From Eucalyptus grandis (lineage: Eukaryota > Streptophyta > Magnoliopsida > Myrtales > Myrtaceae), in contig NC_052620.1 of NCBI RefSeq assembly GCF_016545825.1, positions 310,001 to 374,000 of the forward strand: 64,000 nucleotides of DNA. Direction: 5' to 3'. Below the pieces are notes generated by a model. The model made no database searches. It worked only from the letters and a program-made list of their open reading frames with translations, and had not been told where the DNA came from. The translations under genes were made by a program, and so were the position numbers. Shown here piece by piece: positions 11,568 through 23,424 of this stretch. Every line of letters starts with the position of its first letter. Position 1 is the first letter of the stretch.

Positions 11568-14208
11568 AGCTGTCGCGACCTCCCCGAAGCGGGTTGGACC
11601 ACCTAAGGGTTCGGCTAATGGATTGCTAAGCCTAAACTTAGCTCGGGCTCTCCCAAACACATACCAATTCGCGACTTAGGTTTAAATTCTTAACATGCAA
11701 TTGATTTTTCAATTAGAAGTCGCCACTAATCTATTTTTTGTGGGTCGATTAAAAACCCAAGTAAAGTAATGGGAGAATTACTTCACTCCTACGAACCAGA
11801 GATTGTGAGTTCGGGGACTTGATTACGCTAGATTTCCCTAACGCCATTTCGGTACCTTTTCTTTTTTATTTCAAAAAAATATTTTGCAAGTAGCTTGAAT
11901 TGATTTTAATTTATCTTCCTAACATGTGAAGTGATCATGCGGGTGCGCAAACCACCAATTTAACACTTAAGAAAGCGATGAATAAATTGCGGGACTTACC
12001 TCATAGGAATGAAAGCATGCAATGTTAAATTAAAATTCACATCTTCAGACCTAGATATGATTTCTAATTAACAGGCAATTTCATTTTTTTGGTTTTCACT
12101 TATTTAATGAAAATCATGCTTTATGCAATGCATGCTATTAATTTAACATGGAATGATATGACATGATAATATGGCCTAACATATATGATGCAAATGAGAT
12201 GTTTTTGTGTTTTCTTAATAAGCATGCAATCTATTCTAAATAATGAAATTTATTTATTCAAAGAGAAATTTTTTTAGGTATTTTCCATGAAATTCGAAAT
12301 TAAAATTATGTGAAAATTATCTATCTAAATTAAAATACCATCTAATTTGTATCAGGAATGAGGTTAAGCCAAATCCTAATTTAAACTAGAATGTTATCCT
12401 AATTTAGAAATTCCTAACTAAAATGCAATCTATCTAAAAATTTATCTAGACTTATAATAAATTAAAAAGCTATTATCTAGAGTTAAACTATATGAAATTT
12501 TACCCTAAAATGCAATGACATGCAAAGAATGCCATAATTCAAATAGGAAATAAACCTAATTCTAGCCTACATTTTTGGATTTTTTTATTTATTTATGAAA
12601 ACAAAATTAACTTAAAACGGCACGACAGCAAATCAAAGCAAGATTGATATCCAAATTGAAGAACCATATCTCGCGCATGAGATTGGGTTGGCCAATTTTG
12701 AATAAATCGCAAATCGAATCTCGGGCGTGAAATTGGATTGGCAATTTTTCAAGTGATTGCGAGTCGGATTTCGGGCGCGAAAATCGGATTGTCAATCACA
12801 AATTTCACAGCTATTTCATGTCGAACATTCTCAATGTTATATTAAGGAATGATTCTACTAAAAAAAGTAAAGTAAATAATAAAATAAAATAAAATAGGTA
12901 AAAAATTACCTAATTTGCTTTTCCCTTTTTTTTTTTTCTTTTTTTTTGCTCCTCGCACGGCTTGGCAGCTTCGTGGATCACTGGGCGGCGAGACGCGCGG
13001 CAGTCGGTCAGCGACGGCATAGGCGGAGCAGGGCGTTGGGGCTTCTGGTGCTGCAGGTCGGAGTCGTGTGCAGGGAATATTGTAGCTGGTGGTGCTTCAC
13101 ACGGCTAGTTGTTGCTGGTGCACCTGCAGGGAAGAAGCAGCAACGCACGGACGTAAGCGGGATGGCAGCGGCTTTGGGCTTCTCAATCACAAGAGTACAG
13201 CAAATAGCGGCGACTGGTTCGGACTCTTTGTCGGTGCTGGTGTTGAAAGACCATGAAACAACGACACGGTCGGACCGGGGGCAAGGGACTCAGCAACGTT
13301 CCCGAGCTTGGGAGGGTGGAACGACGGAGTCAAGCAGCTGCGACGCGGGCTGTAGTAGCGGGCAGGGGCGGAGCGGCTTGGGTTGCGGCGTCGGGTTGCT
13401 GGTCTTCAGCTCCGGGCAGCGTCGGCGTGGGCCGACGCCGGGTCGCCGGTGGAGGTGCTGCGGTGCGGTGATGGGCCGCTGCGGAGGTGCTGCTCGTCTC
13501 GCGAGGGATTGAGCGGCGGTGGAGAGCAAAGCGTGGCGTCGGGCGTTGGTGCAGTCTGTTCGGGGGGTTGCAGCGGGAGGACCAGCAGCAGGTCGAACGG
13601 AGGCGTGGCTCTTCGTGGTCCCGGAGTGGCGGTGACGCTCGGGGTTCCAGCTGATCGCCAAGTCGGCCGGTGGCGGTGCGGCGACGGCCCGGGCGTGGCG
13701 ACGGGCGGGATTCAGTGACGGGTGCTGCAGCTTGTGGCGTCGCTCGTGGCTTCGAGATGTAGGAGGCGGGCGAGCGAAGGCACGGAACTACAGGCGGCGC
13801 CGGCGTTCGAACTCACCGGAAGGAGGGAGTCGGCGGTAGCGGCGTTGGTGGCGGGCGTGGTGCAACGACGGGGCTCGGAACTCGGCGATGGGCGTTGCGG
13901 GGACCGTGGAGGTGCGGCTACCGGCGTGCGAGCAAGGAACTCCCAAAGAAGATGACCCCCTCGGCAGAAGACACCCTCTCCCTTTTTTTAATCTTTTATT
14001 TTCTGTCTCTCACATCCTTTCTCTCTCTCTGTTGCCTCTCCGACTTCACATTCTTTTTTGTTTTTCTCGACACACTCCCTTCCCTTCACTCGTCGACCGA
14101 AAGAGAAGCCCTTCACAAAGAAAATTTTTCTTTTCGCTCCCCTCACAGACCTCTCGTATGAATTTTCTTTTGTCCCTCTCCCCCCCTTGACGCGGCTTCT
14201 TGTGGTCT

Positions 14209-14216
14209 TATTTATA
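14209..14216 (-). promoter_or_regulatory. TATA box of the minus-strand Ogre LTR
   Basis: The minus strand reads GGCCTATAAATAAGACC. It lies about 660 bases inside the LTR, upstream of a CT/GC-rich leader, which fits a pol II start about 30 bases further on and marks the U3/R boundary. Confidence 0.7.
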
Positions 14217-14473
14217 GGCCGTCCATTGCCTCTTGAAGATAGCTAACTTTCTTGTGACAAGATGCAGCCGCAACTTTTCCAGAATTTAAGCTGAACTTTG
14301 CCCCCTTTTTTTTTTCTTTTCCAAACCTTTCTTTCGGCCACCACTCCGCTCTTTAGCAAGGGAATCTTCTTGCATGCGCCTGTAGGATTTTTACGTCCCC
14401 ATTTCGTGCGTGTATGTGCATGCATTAATGAGGAGGTTTCTTCTTCAGTGAATTTTCATTGCGTCACCAAAGC

Positions 14474-14540
14474 TGATATATTATATAATATTATGGGCAT
14501 ATTATAATAATATAATATGAGCATATTATATAATATATCA
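14474..14540. repeat. AT-rich palindrome in the LTR
   Basis: The left arm TGATATATTATATAATAT is the reverse complement of the right end ATATTATATAATATATCA; between them is a spacer of alternating TA-rich bases. The hairpin is about 67 bp and lies in the U3 part of the LTR. It could be a tiny MITE or a simple AT expansion. Confidence 0.8.
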
Positions 14541-14874
14541 TAGGCTGCTTTTGCTTCTTTGAAGATTTCTCCAGAATCCGCACGTCCACCGAATTTGTGC
14601 AATGCATTAATGAGGAATAGACAATGGACGTGTGAGAGCTTCTTTCCTTTTTTTTTTTTGCTTTCTCTTATGCGTGTTCGGACCAGAAAAGAGAGACCAT
14701 CCCTTCGTGTATGTAATCGATCGCAGCCGCTATGTCTTGTCACGCTTTTAGTACCGATGCCAATTCGACTACATGAAATGCAATTTTACTATTTTTTCTT
14801 AGGGATTAAAGATGAATCCCTAAATTTTTATGCAATTAATTACTAAATGATTAGTCAAAATTTAGGTGTCAACA

Positions 14875-15202
14875 ACAAAATTAGGTACCGAAAGGGCATT
14901 AGTGATTAACTAGTGTAATCAAGTCCCCGATCCTAATTTCTCTCGGTTGCGCTTGAAGTGAGTATTTCTCCTGATACTTCACTTGAGTTTCTAATCAACC
15001 AACCCCAAATCGATTAGTGGCGACTCCATTTTAAAAATTGATTTACAGGTTAAAAATTTAGACTATTAAAGTTGTGAATTGGTGGACTTGGGAGAGTCCG
15101 GGCATAACTAATTTCAGCCGAGCCATTAGCTTCCTTAGGCGCTCGTACCCAAACGCGGGCGCCAATAAAAAAAAAAAAAAAAAAAAAAAAGAAGTCGCGA
15201 CA
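14875..15202 (+). repeat. 3' part of the 5' LTR of the plus-strand element
   Basis: Alignable by eye with 25,412-25,728 of the 3' LTR over its full length, for example ATTAGGTACCGAAAGGGCAT in both. It ends GTCGCGACA before the PBS. The first five bases, ACAAA, correspond to ACAAG in the intact LTR and are the likely target-site duplication of the inserted minus-strand element. Confidence 0.9.
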
Positions 15203-15205
15203 GCT

Positions 15206-15223
15206 TGGCGACTCCACTCGGGA
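15206..15223 (+). promoter_or_regulatory. Primer-binding site of the plus-strand element
   Basis: TGGCGACTCCACTCGGGA lies three bases after the LTR end and differs from the PBS of the minus-strand element at only a few positions. Confidence 0.8.
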
Positions 15224-16039
15224 TTTTGAAGACTTAGGCCATTTTTGTTTTGTTTAAATTCTTTACTGACTTAGGTTTTTTTTCTTTATGCAGGTCAAAA
15301 GCTTATAAATTTATTTTAATTTTGCTTAAAATAGATTATCTTATGATTATAAATTGTTGTGCATGCTTTACTGTTTTAAACACTACACATGGCACACACA
15401 ACCCGGCCGCCAAACCAGGCCGCCATAGGATTTCTAGGATGGTGTTAAGAAAGATACGACCTCGAACGCGAGACTGCGACTTACGGATATCATTTTAATC
15501 TCAACAAACCTTCTCGTTAGAAATCGAGCCGCACATATCATGCGCATGTCTATGTGATTGTCATCAATTTTCTCGCGTGATGTAAGTTTTTTTTTTTTTT
15601 TTCGTGTACTTTGCAATTTACTTACCTTCCTGCATATATTAAGTGGTCCATGATTAGTCTAGAATTTAATACCACGGTCAATTAAATTTGGAAGTAATTG
15701 TCATAAAGTTAAAAAAAAAACTTTTGCAAAAGAAATTACTTGCAGTTAATGTTTTTATTCTCAAGCATGTTAAAAAGTTCTTTTTCGCAAGAATTTTCAT
15801 TTGCCTAAAAAAGGGATAGGAATCTTTTTCAAAATTTGTTGCAATTCATGTTTTCTTCACCTTTCAAATTAAATATCTTTTTAGTCCATGCTAACATCTC
15901 ACATGCCTTTTTTTTTTTTTTTAATCCATGCTTAGGAAATCGTCTACCTTTTCATGAATAAACTAAATGAGTAGGGTTAGGTCGTCATCATGGACTGACT
16001 CCCTATTTACGCCTTGTATTCACACACGCTTGTTTATTC
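15224..16039 (+). other. Leader of the plus-strand element
   Basis: T-rich non-coding sequence between PBS and gag. No ORF1 homologue is visible, unlike the minus-strand element, so this element lost or never had ORF1. It contains poly-T runs near 15,587-15,602 and 15,909-15,923. Confidence 0.55.
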
Positions 16040-17514
16040 ATGACAGGTAATCACGGAATGTCAAAGTTCACCGATCCAGACTCGTTCAAAAGCAAGAGCA
16101 AGAATGGCCGAAGAAAATATACCAAGCCGTATTGCGGTCATGGAAAATTAAATGAAGCAAGTCTTCAATGTGCTTCAACAACTTTCAAAGCAGATAGACT
16201 CCATCCAGGGCAAACTCACTCCCGCCCCGGCCTCAATCGAGGTATTGATCAAAGTGGAGATACCGACGATAACATGCCCGAATTGGAGGATGATCCACAC
16301 CCAACCATGATCGAGAAAGCTAGGCCAGACAGTTTGTCTAAAAATGAGCATGACAAACGCCTCGAAAAGCTTGAGGAGAAGCTGAAACAACTGCAAGGCC
16401 TCCAAGATCCTACTTTGACGGACCTCTCCATTTATCCCAATGTCAAAATGCCGGAAAAATTCAAAATGCCTGAGTTTGAGAAGTACGATGGCACGACTTG
16501 TCCTAGAGCTCATTTGCAAATGTACTTGGTTCGAATGATCCAATACGTTAATAATGCACCATTAATGATCAAGTTGTTCCAATCAAGTCTAATAGGCCCT
16601 GCCCTGAGGTGGTACGTTACAAAGAGCGTGAATCTCCTCGAAACATGGAGCGAAGTGAGTGAAGCATTCCTCAAGCAGTATAAGTTCATAATGGACATTA
16701 CCCCTTCTCATGAGGATCTTGAGCGTACCGAAAAGAAAAAGCACGAATCGTTCAAAGAATATACTATCCGATGGAGGAATCTAGCCGCCCAAATCAGTCA
16801 TGAACCAACCGATTTCGAGTTGAGAAAGATGTTTATTAAAACCCTCCCTTACGAGTACCGCAATCAAATGGTAACCACGATCGCCGAATCATTTAATCAA
16901 CTCATTCCAGTAGGGGAGCAAATCAAGATAGGGTTGAGGGATGGTTGGTTCACTGAATCTGCATCCACAGGCAGGTTCGGCGTAAAGAAAGATAAAGAAC
17001 CCCTGGTAGATGTCAATGCAACCTACAATCATTCTCCAACAATTCAGACAAGTGCAAGACAGCAACAGACCACAAGCCGTCAACCGCCCCAGCACTACAA
17101 CAACAGGAGACAATTCACTCCACTTCCCGGATCTCCATCACAGGTTTTAGCAATCCTTCGGAATAAGAACCTCCTCTCGACTGAACCAAAGCGACCAAAT
17201 GCCGAAAGCTTCTCCAGCTATGACCCATCCAAAAATGCGACTATCACATGGGAGAAGTGGGGCACTCGGCCCGATGAGTGCTTCGCCCTCAAGAGTCGAA
17301 TCCGTAACTGTTAGACACTAAAGCTTTCTCATTCCAAGGCAATTCGCTCCCTGATCACACCGACAAAGTAAATGCGGTATTCAGTTTTGAAGACAGTCGG
17401 AGCAGAAATGTCAAAGCACATACCGCTGACATTTATCAAGGGCTGGTGAAGGCCGGGTATTATTCAGGCAATAAAGTGCCACCCTTAGCAATAGAGAAAG
17501 AAGGGCCGATGACA
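16040..17514 (+). pseudogene. gag of the plus-strand Ogre-like element
   Basis: A 424-residue open frame runs to a TAG at 17,312, with decayed homology continuing to about 17,514. The capsid core is intact: KMPEFEKYDGTTCPRAHL, SSLIGPALRWY, LLETWSEVSEAFLKQYKF, FKEYTIRWRNLAAQISHE, LPYEYRNQMV. A Gln/Pro-rich segment follows, then SYDPSK. The zinc-knuckle block is frameshifted: it reads NATITWEKWGTRPDEC where the other copy keeps CEYHMGEVGHSTDEC. The core is better preserved than in the minus-strand copy, where the same domain has a stop. The start at 16,040 is the first Met of the frame, and its first 60 residues have no clear counterpart. Gag alone could form particles if the element is mobilised in trans. 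Confidence 0.85.
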
Positions 17515-20500
17515 TGACCACCATTTTGGAGACCTTTTCATGGACTCCATCAATGAAGGACCGTAAGGGGAAATGGGTGCAGGCCCGCTCGAGTAGAACC
17601 CTTTTTAATTTCCTTTTGTATTCCCCTACGTGGGAATTTGTACATTTTTCTTAAGTCTGGCTTGTTTTTATTTTCAACATCAGTTCTGCTTGAGGAACTA
17701 ACTTTTGAAAAAACTCTTCCAAAATGTAAATCCACCTACTAAATAAAGTTGAAAATATTTCGAGAGCATGAGGCGGTATCCCAAACCAGCCCGGTGATGT
17801 TATCCAACCATGAAAAGAAAATACCATCCAAGGAGAATCGAGGGCTGGGCTTCCTCATGATTTTTCTCCCCCAAAGACGTATTTTGAAAATAAAAATATT
17901 TCATCACCCCAAAGCTTTTGTTAAAACAAGATGATAAATTTAATCATGTTTGTCTTTTCGACTCATTCACTTCATGTTTCAGAAGATCATTCTCGTCCCC
18001 TTTGACTTAGTGTGACAAAGGGCATTTGAAGCAAGCGCATAAGGTGAACTCGCCAAATTCAAAGACACCCTGCCAAGAAAACAAGGGCAAATAGAAAGAA
18101 TCATCCTACACCAAAAGAGAGTAAGTCTTATTCTCTGAATATAATTTGGAAATGATTTCCTCTCTCTTCTATTTACAGGATACAAAAGATGAAACGTAAT
18201 AGGTACAGGCATAGAGTTGAGATCGAAACATCAATGACATGCCTCACTCCCGCCTTGACTCCATCCTGAGCCAAAGGACTATCTTGTCACACGACACGCC
18301 CAAATAGCTAGATGTTACAGTTTCAACTTCGACGAGCCCAGAAGCATAAGAAAGAAGTTCCTTCTCTTCCTTTAAAGTGAATACTGTTAACAAGGAGAAA
18401 ATCTAGACAGTCAAGGCGATCTATAGCTCCACACCCTGGACAATGACTTTGGAATCTAGAAACTTCACTCCAGACGCATATTCTTTCAAGAAGTAATTGC
18501 CATCAGAAAGCTTGAGATTTTTTATCTCAGATTTCATAGAAGCTTGAGGTACATGACTTTTACCCAATGATGCTATAATTAAAGACAGAAGGAGAAATTC
18601 CACAAAAGGAAGGCGTTGAAGATGAATCAACGACCAATAATCATGCATACATGGTCACAAAGGAGGAAGGCCAATTGAAGGAAATATTGAACTATCCCAA
18701 GACGAAGAGGCTGTCATCAGTATACATAAATCCTTAGGAATCAACAAATACAAGCTTTGGAGAAGAGTGATTTGGTATCGTTTCCAATACTCCCACTATT
18801 TGAACTCGCTTTTGATATATTTTCCTATTTGATAGGAAGCATCACAACTCAAGAACCAAACTCAATGGTTAGGTTTGGCAAATCAATATTGGCCAAGCTA
18901 GTACCCACATCAAGTTCACCTGGCTTCGTGTAAAAAGACATGTCATCCAGAAGCCAATTAAAGAGAATAATTGACCTGAGGAAGTGGAAGACACGAGACT
19001 TCATGTCCTCCTTTGTACTCCAGGTCCACTTATTCATTTGCAAACCAGCAAAGGGTAAAGTTGTATCGCTTCCAGTTTTTCGACTCTTGAAAGAGTTCAT
19101 GACTAACACATTCTCTCTTGTCTGTTGCAGGATCACCTGACTGTCAAAAGCAAGGATAACAAATCAATAAGAGACATGTCAGACTTTGATAAGCTCTTCC
19201 AAACAAAATGGTGTCTCAAGTATCGCCAAAGAAAATGACAGAAAAAAATCTTCAGGCCTCAACTCACATTTGATTTTGGCCAGACTAATTAATCTACTTG
19301 TACATCTTCTCTTCTGCAGGGGCAAAAGAAGAAAGACTCGTCAAATCAATGATCAGATTCCCAATCCTTGGTTGATCATTCATGTGTCATATCCCTAATC
19401 ATTAGAGACAATCCATTGACACACCTTTGTGAATATCCCTTTTGATATCCAAGATTTAACACATTTGGAAACACCATTTTGTTAACCCCTAAAATTGTCA
19501 ATAAGGTCTTTTTTGAGTAAAAACCATTAATTCGTTTTGAGAATACAAACCCCATCATATTTGAAATGATACATGCATTTTCCAAATGGATTTTGCATGA
19601 TGATTTTGTCTGTCTAAATCACCGATTCCATTGAGAATTATTAGAATAAGCAGCTAAGTGAAGAATACAAGATTAATTGAGCATGCTGGATGAGGCGCGT
19701 CAGAATGATGAAAGGCAAGCCATATCCTAAACACAGTCCCCCATCTATACACTTGTGAGATGAGTGCAGAAGATTCCATGGCTGCAGGGTAAAGAGTTCT
19801 CTCGCGAATGGTACGATAACCAAAATAGTGAGAGGCATTCCATCGCTCACCCCATTGAGCTCTATACGATGATGAAGTTTATGTCCTACCCCCATCAAGA
19901 ACAACCCCTACACCGAGGCAGATTAGAAGCGAAGCAGTATCACAAGGTGAGAAGAGAGATAAAAATTTTCTTGCTCGCACTTGCATCAATCTTCGGGTGT
20001 CCTTATTGCATATGAACTCTCACGTTAATTTAAGTGCCATAAAATGATGAAGAGCAATTCTTTCTCTACACATTTGTATTCATTGTACAACCCAAGTGAG
20101 TCTATAATTTTACCCTCACATTGAGACAAAGCAAAAGTTATTGCCATAGCCCGAGCGCCGGTGGAAGATGAAGACTCAAGAGTCTAATAACGGTGCTTCG
20201 ATTAAACTTGCCTAGGCCAGTTCCTCCGACAACAAGAAAAAGCAGGGCATAAAAAAGCAGTGTACCTGGTAAAAGCAAGGTCAATGCCCATGAATGAAGA
20301 ACTTGAATAAAAATAGGGGCATGAAAAAAGCAGCGTGCCTGGTAAAAGCAAGGCCAATGCCCCCCCAGTCAAAAATATAGCCAAGAAAAAGTTGTTGTTG
20401 TGGTTCGATTGATAGAGCGTCCATCTAACAGTGAGAAGAAAGACCAGTGACAAATGCCAAGGCAATCACCAGCTCTCACCCCTTTACACATGAGCCAAGC

Positions 20501-21100
20501 CTACGTTGCATCCCATTATAAAAGTCTCTTCAGACTAGGGCACTTCAATTAACGTAGGATTTCATATGTGCATAAGCATCGCTCGAAGAAGTACGAGCAA
20601 GATTACTCTATCTCTTTTCGCAGGATTCTTGACTTGCGAACCCGGAGACGATCGTGCGGCACTCCATTCATAAGGCTTCGACCTTGATGGTCCCCTTTGA
20701 TGAGCCGCTAACCAAGACTTCATCACAGTTTCAGCAAAAACCTCTCACATTGGTAAAGTCATACCGTTTGCGAGAATACTCAAACCCCTGCTGACATGAT
20801 GACAGTGAGATAGTGTGATCCTTATGAATCATGCATCAATGGTCAGGATAGCATTTTCCATGAAAGTGAGCGGAAAGTCCTTTCAGACTGAAAGTCCCTT
20901 ATCTGGCATGCTCAAGACATCTACATTCTAAATGAAGGTTGTCTTTCAAAATCTTCCCCAGTGGTAATCAAAAGATGCAGAACTGACAAAATTATCATGC
21001 ATGAATCTCATTTGAACTCATAAATTTACAGCATATACAATCATATGTGCATACTGTGCAAATAGCAGACATACTCTTAGAGATCAGAGATATTGCCAGG
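17515..21100 (+). other. Non-coding 3' region of the plus-strand element, no pol
   Basis: No frame shows protease, RT, RNase H or integrase motifs on either strand. Parts (about 19,665-19,850 and 20,590-20,830) are inverted homologues of the 3' untranslated region of the minus-strand element. A block of about 45 bases containing CCTGGTAAAAGCAAGG is duplicated at about 20,246 and 20,319. All ORFs here are short and unrecognised. Confidence 0.75.
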
Positions 21101-21109
21101 TAAGCATAT

Positions 21110-21640
21110 CTCTATCCCCATTTGTCTTAAGGTACCTATCACTGTCCAGGTACTCTCTCATTGACATTCAACCTATTTGAGTCGTCCTTTGAATTTGGGT
21201 GCTTACTGTTGTCTAGGTATCCCCATTGTCTTTGAGTACCGGCCACCGTTCGGATACTCCCTTTTTCTGACACTCGACCTGTCCGAGTTGTCCCCAGAGT
21301 ATTGATACTTGTGACTGACCAAGTATCTCTTGGAATACCTACTGCTGTCTAGGTATCCCCATGTCATCAAGTACCCACCGTTGTCTAGGTACTTCCTTTT
21401 CATGACACTCAGCCTGCCCGAGTTGTCCCCAAAATAATATAGCAGTTGTTCAAACATTCCATTGCTTTGCTTGGCACTACCGTCCAGGTATGCTTTCTAG
21501 CACTTGGACCAGCCTGAGTGGTCCCAGATCATATCATTAAATACTTGTGTTCATCCGAGTATTCCAGTGCTTTGTACACCTGCAGCTACCCAGGTGCTCT
21601 AGCCCTTTTGAGTGCCTGCAGCCATCCAGGTAAGCCTCGT
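21110..21640 (+). repeat. Degenerate tandem repeat, irregular period
   Basis: Motifs such as GTCTAGGTATCCCC and GACACTCGACCTGTCCGAG recur at about 21,165, 21,270, 21,400 and 21,495 with spacing of roughly 100-130 bases. It is an old, diverged array next to the sharper array at 21,661. Confidence 0.6.
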
Positions 21641-21660
21641 GCCATATTCAAGCTTATAAT

Positions 21661-22480
21661 ACCAGGAGGTGAGAGACCTTCACGAATATCCAAGGTACGC
21701 CCTCGATATTCCCAATTACCAGGAGGTGAGAGACCTTCACGAATATCTGAGGTACGTCCTCGATATTCCCCTTTACCAGGAGGTGAGAGACCTTCACAAA
21801 TATGCGGGGCATGCTATCGATATTCCCATTACCAGGGGGTGAGAGACCTTCATGAATATGCGAGGCACGTCCTCAATATTCCCATTTACCAGGAGGTGAG
21901 AGACCTTCATGAATATGCGAGGTACATCCTCAATATTCCCATTACCAGGAGGTGAGAGACATTCACGAATATCTCAAGTACGCCCTCGATATTCCCAATT
22001 ACCAGGAGGTGAGAGACCTTCACGAATATCCCAGGTACGTCCTCGATATTCCCCTTTACTAGGAGGTGAGAGACCTTCATGAATATCTCGGGTACACCTC
22101 GATATTCCCACTACTGTGAGGTGAGAGACCTTCATGAATATCAAGGTATGTCCTCGATATTCCAACTACCAGGAGGTGAGAGACCTTCACGAATATGCGG
22201 GGTACGTCCTCGATATTCCCCTTTACCAGGAGGTGAGAGACCTTCACGAATATCTCGGGAGGTGAGAGACCTTCATAAATATCCAAGGTACGTCCTTGAT
22301 ATTCCAACTACCAGGAGGTGAGAGACCTTCACGAATATGCGAGACCCATCCTCGATATTCCCACTACCAAGAGGTGAGAGACCTTCACAAATATCCCAGG
22401 TACGCCCTCGATATTTCCCAATTACCAGGAGATGGGACACCTTCCCAAATACCCAAGGTATGTCATCAATATTTTCAATT
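21661..22480 (+). repeat. 57-bp tandem array, about 15 copies
   Basis: AGGAGGTGAGAGACCTTC starts at 21,664, 21,721, 21,778, 21,834, 21,891, 21,947, 22,004, 22,061, then about 22,117, 22,171, 22,228, 22,257, 22,313, 22,369 and 22,427. The period is 56-58 bp with one half-unit (22,228 to 22,257). Units are similar but not identical. Because 57 is divisible by 3, a long open frame crosses part of the array (21,518-21,955), which I regard as fortuitous. Confidence 0.95.
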
Positions 22481-22677
22481 ATCAAGTACCCCTTCGATAC
22501 TTGTGAATGTCCAAGTATCCCCCAAGAATTTATACTTGTGAGTACCCCTTCAATGCATATGGTCAGCCAAATACCCATTTTGACGCCTGCAAAGGCCCAA
22601 ATACCCTTCAGGTTAATACTTGTGAATATCCAAGTACTCATTGATATACCTGTGAAGGTCTAGGTATCTTCCAGAAT

Positions 22678-22880
22678 CGATGCCTTGAGAAAGGTCGGCG
22701 CATCCTCCCGAGAAAGGCCGGGTTCCAACCGGTGTCTTCGACGAAGTCGACACCCCACAAATCGATGCCCCGAGAAAGGTTGGCGCATCTCCCGAGAAAA
22801 TTTGGGTATCAACTGGTGTCTTCGATAGAAGTCAAACACCCAACAAATCGATGCCCTGAGAAAGGTTGGCGCATCTCCCG
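22678..22880 (+). repeat. 85-bp tandem repeat, about 2.4 copies
   Basis: ATCGATGCC(C)TGAGAAAGG starts near 22,678, 22,762 and 22,848, followed by GGCGCATC(T)CCCGAGAAA and an AACTGGTGTCTTCGA segment. The period is 84-86 bp. Confidence 0.85.
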
Positions 22881-22885
22881 TCAAG

Positions 22886-23170
22886 GCGACCGAAGAAAGG
22901 TTCGGGTCATAGACAAACAACTTATTGCTCTAACAGGCGACCGAAGAAAGGTTCGGGTCCTGGAAAAGCAATTCCCGTCAAGGCGACCGAAGAAATGATC
23001 GGGTCCTAGACAAACCAACTTATTGCTCTAACAGGCGACCGAAGAAATGTTCGGGTCCTGGAAAAGCAATTTCTCATCAAGCGCGACCGAAGAAAGGTTC
23101 GGGTCCTAAACAAATCATTGATTGTTTTAACGGGCGACCGAAGAATGGTTCGAGCCCGGAAAAGCAACCT
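22886..23170 (+). repeat. 49/98-bp higher-order tandem repeat
   Basis: GCGACCGAAGAAAGGTTCGG recurs at about 22,886, 22,937, 22,983, 23,035, 23,083 and 23,133. Two alternating spacers follow it (a form with GGAAAAGCAATT, and a form with AGACAAAC...TTATTGCTCTAAC), so the true unit is a dimer of about 98 bp. It lies about 260 bp before the 3' LTR. Confidence 0.9.
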
Positions 23171-23424
23171 CTTCATATCACGGTGTAAGATGACGCCTTG
23201 ATACTTGCCAAACTCGGGGTTCACACCCTATCTCACTCACTCCCGGTAAGTAACTACAGGTATCTTCTTATTTGTCTTAGTATATGTAATGTTATATTGC
23301 TCTTTTTACATAGGATAATAAGTCCCAAATAAAATATAATCTGCTACGCATATATGGACAAAATTTAGGAATCAGTTTGTCTTTGAATGCAACCTCTGCG
23401 AGCTCACCTTCAACGAGGGGCGCC

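Larger units (their letters stand above)
1..14874 (-). mobile_element. Ogre/Tat-lineage Ty3-gypsy element, minus strand, 3' LTR outside window
   Basis: Reading leftward from 14,874 the order is 5' LTR, PBS, ORF1, gag, protease, predicted intron, RT-RNase H, integrase, then a long non-coding 3' region with a tandem repeat. An extra ORF before gag, an intron between protease and RT, and a long repeat-bearing 3' region together are the known signature of Ogre/Tat elements. The ORFs are broken by several stops and frameshifts, so this copy cannot make its own polyprotein. The LTR start abuts the interrupted LTR of a second, opposite element at 14,875, which indicates insertion into it. The 3' LTR is not seen and presumably lies left of position 1. 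Confidence 0.9.
11571..14874 (-). repeat. 5' LTR of the minus-strand Ogre element (3,304 bp)
   Basis: On the minus strand it begins TGTTGACACC at 14,874 and ends GTCGCGACA at 11,571, just before the PBS. The last 330 bases resemble the corresponding end of the plus-strand LTRs (14,875-15,202 and 25,407-25,728), so the two elements are related. It includes a TATA box (14,209-14,216), a GC-rich transcribed leader (about 12,950-13,960), AT-rich DNA at 11,880-12,600, and a roughly 60-bp degenerate repeat at 12,660-12,800 marked by tctcgggcg. Long GC-rich ORFs here are leader sequence, not genes. Confidence 0.85.

Noticed and set aside
12946..13961. Long GC-rich ORFs (for example 188 aa) that might be a gene
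   Set aside because: Overlapping ORFs on both strands and several frames, no family resemblance, and they lie in the transcribed leader of an LTR downstream of its TATA box.
21518..21955. 145-residue ORF with GGERPSRIS repeats
   Set aside because: It is a 57-bp tandem array read in frame because 57 is a multiple of 3; the frame breaks where unit lengths change.
21661..23170. CRISPR-like repeat array
   Set aside because: Units are contiguous and similar throughout, without unique spacers, inside a plant retrotransposon.
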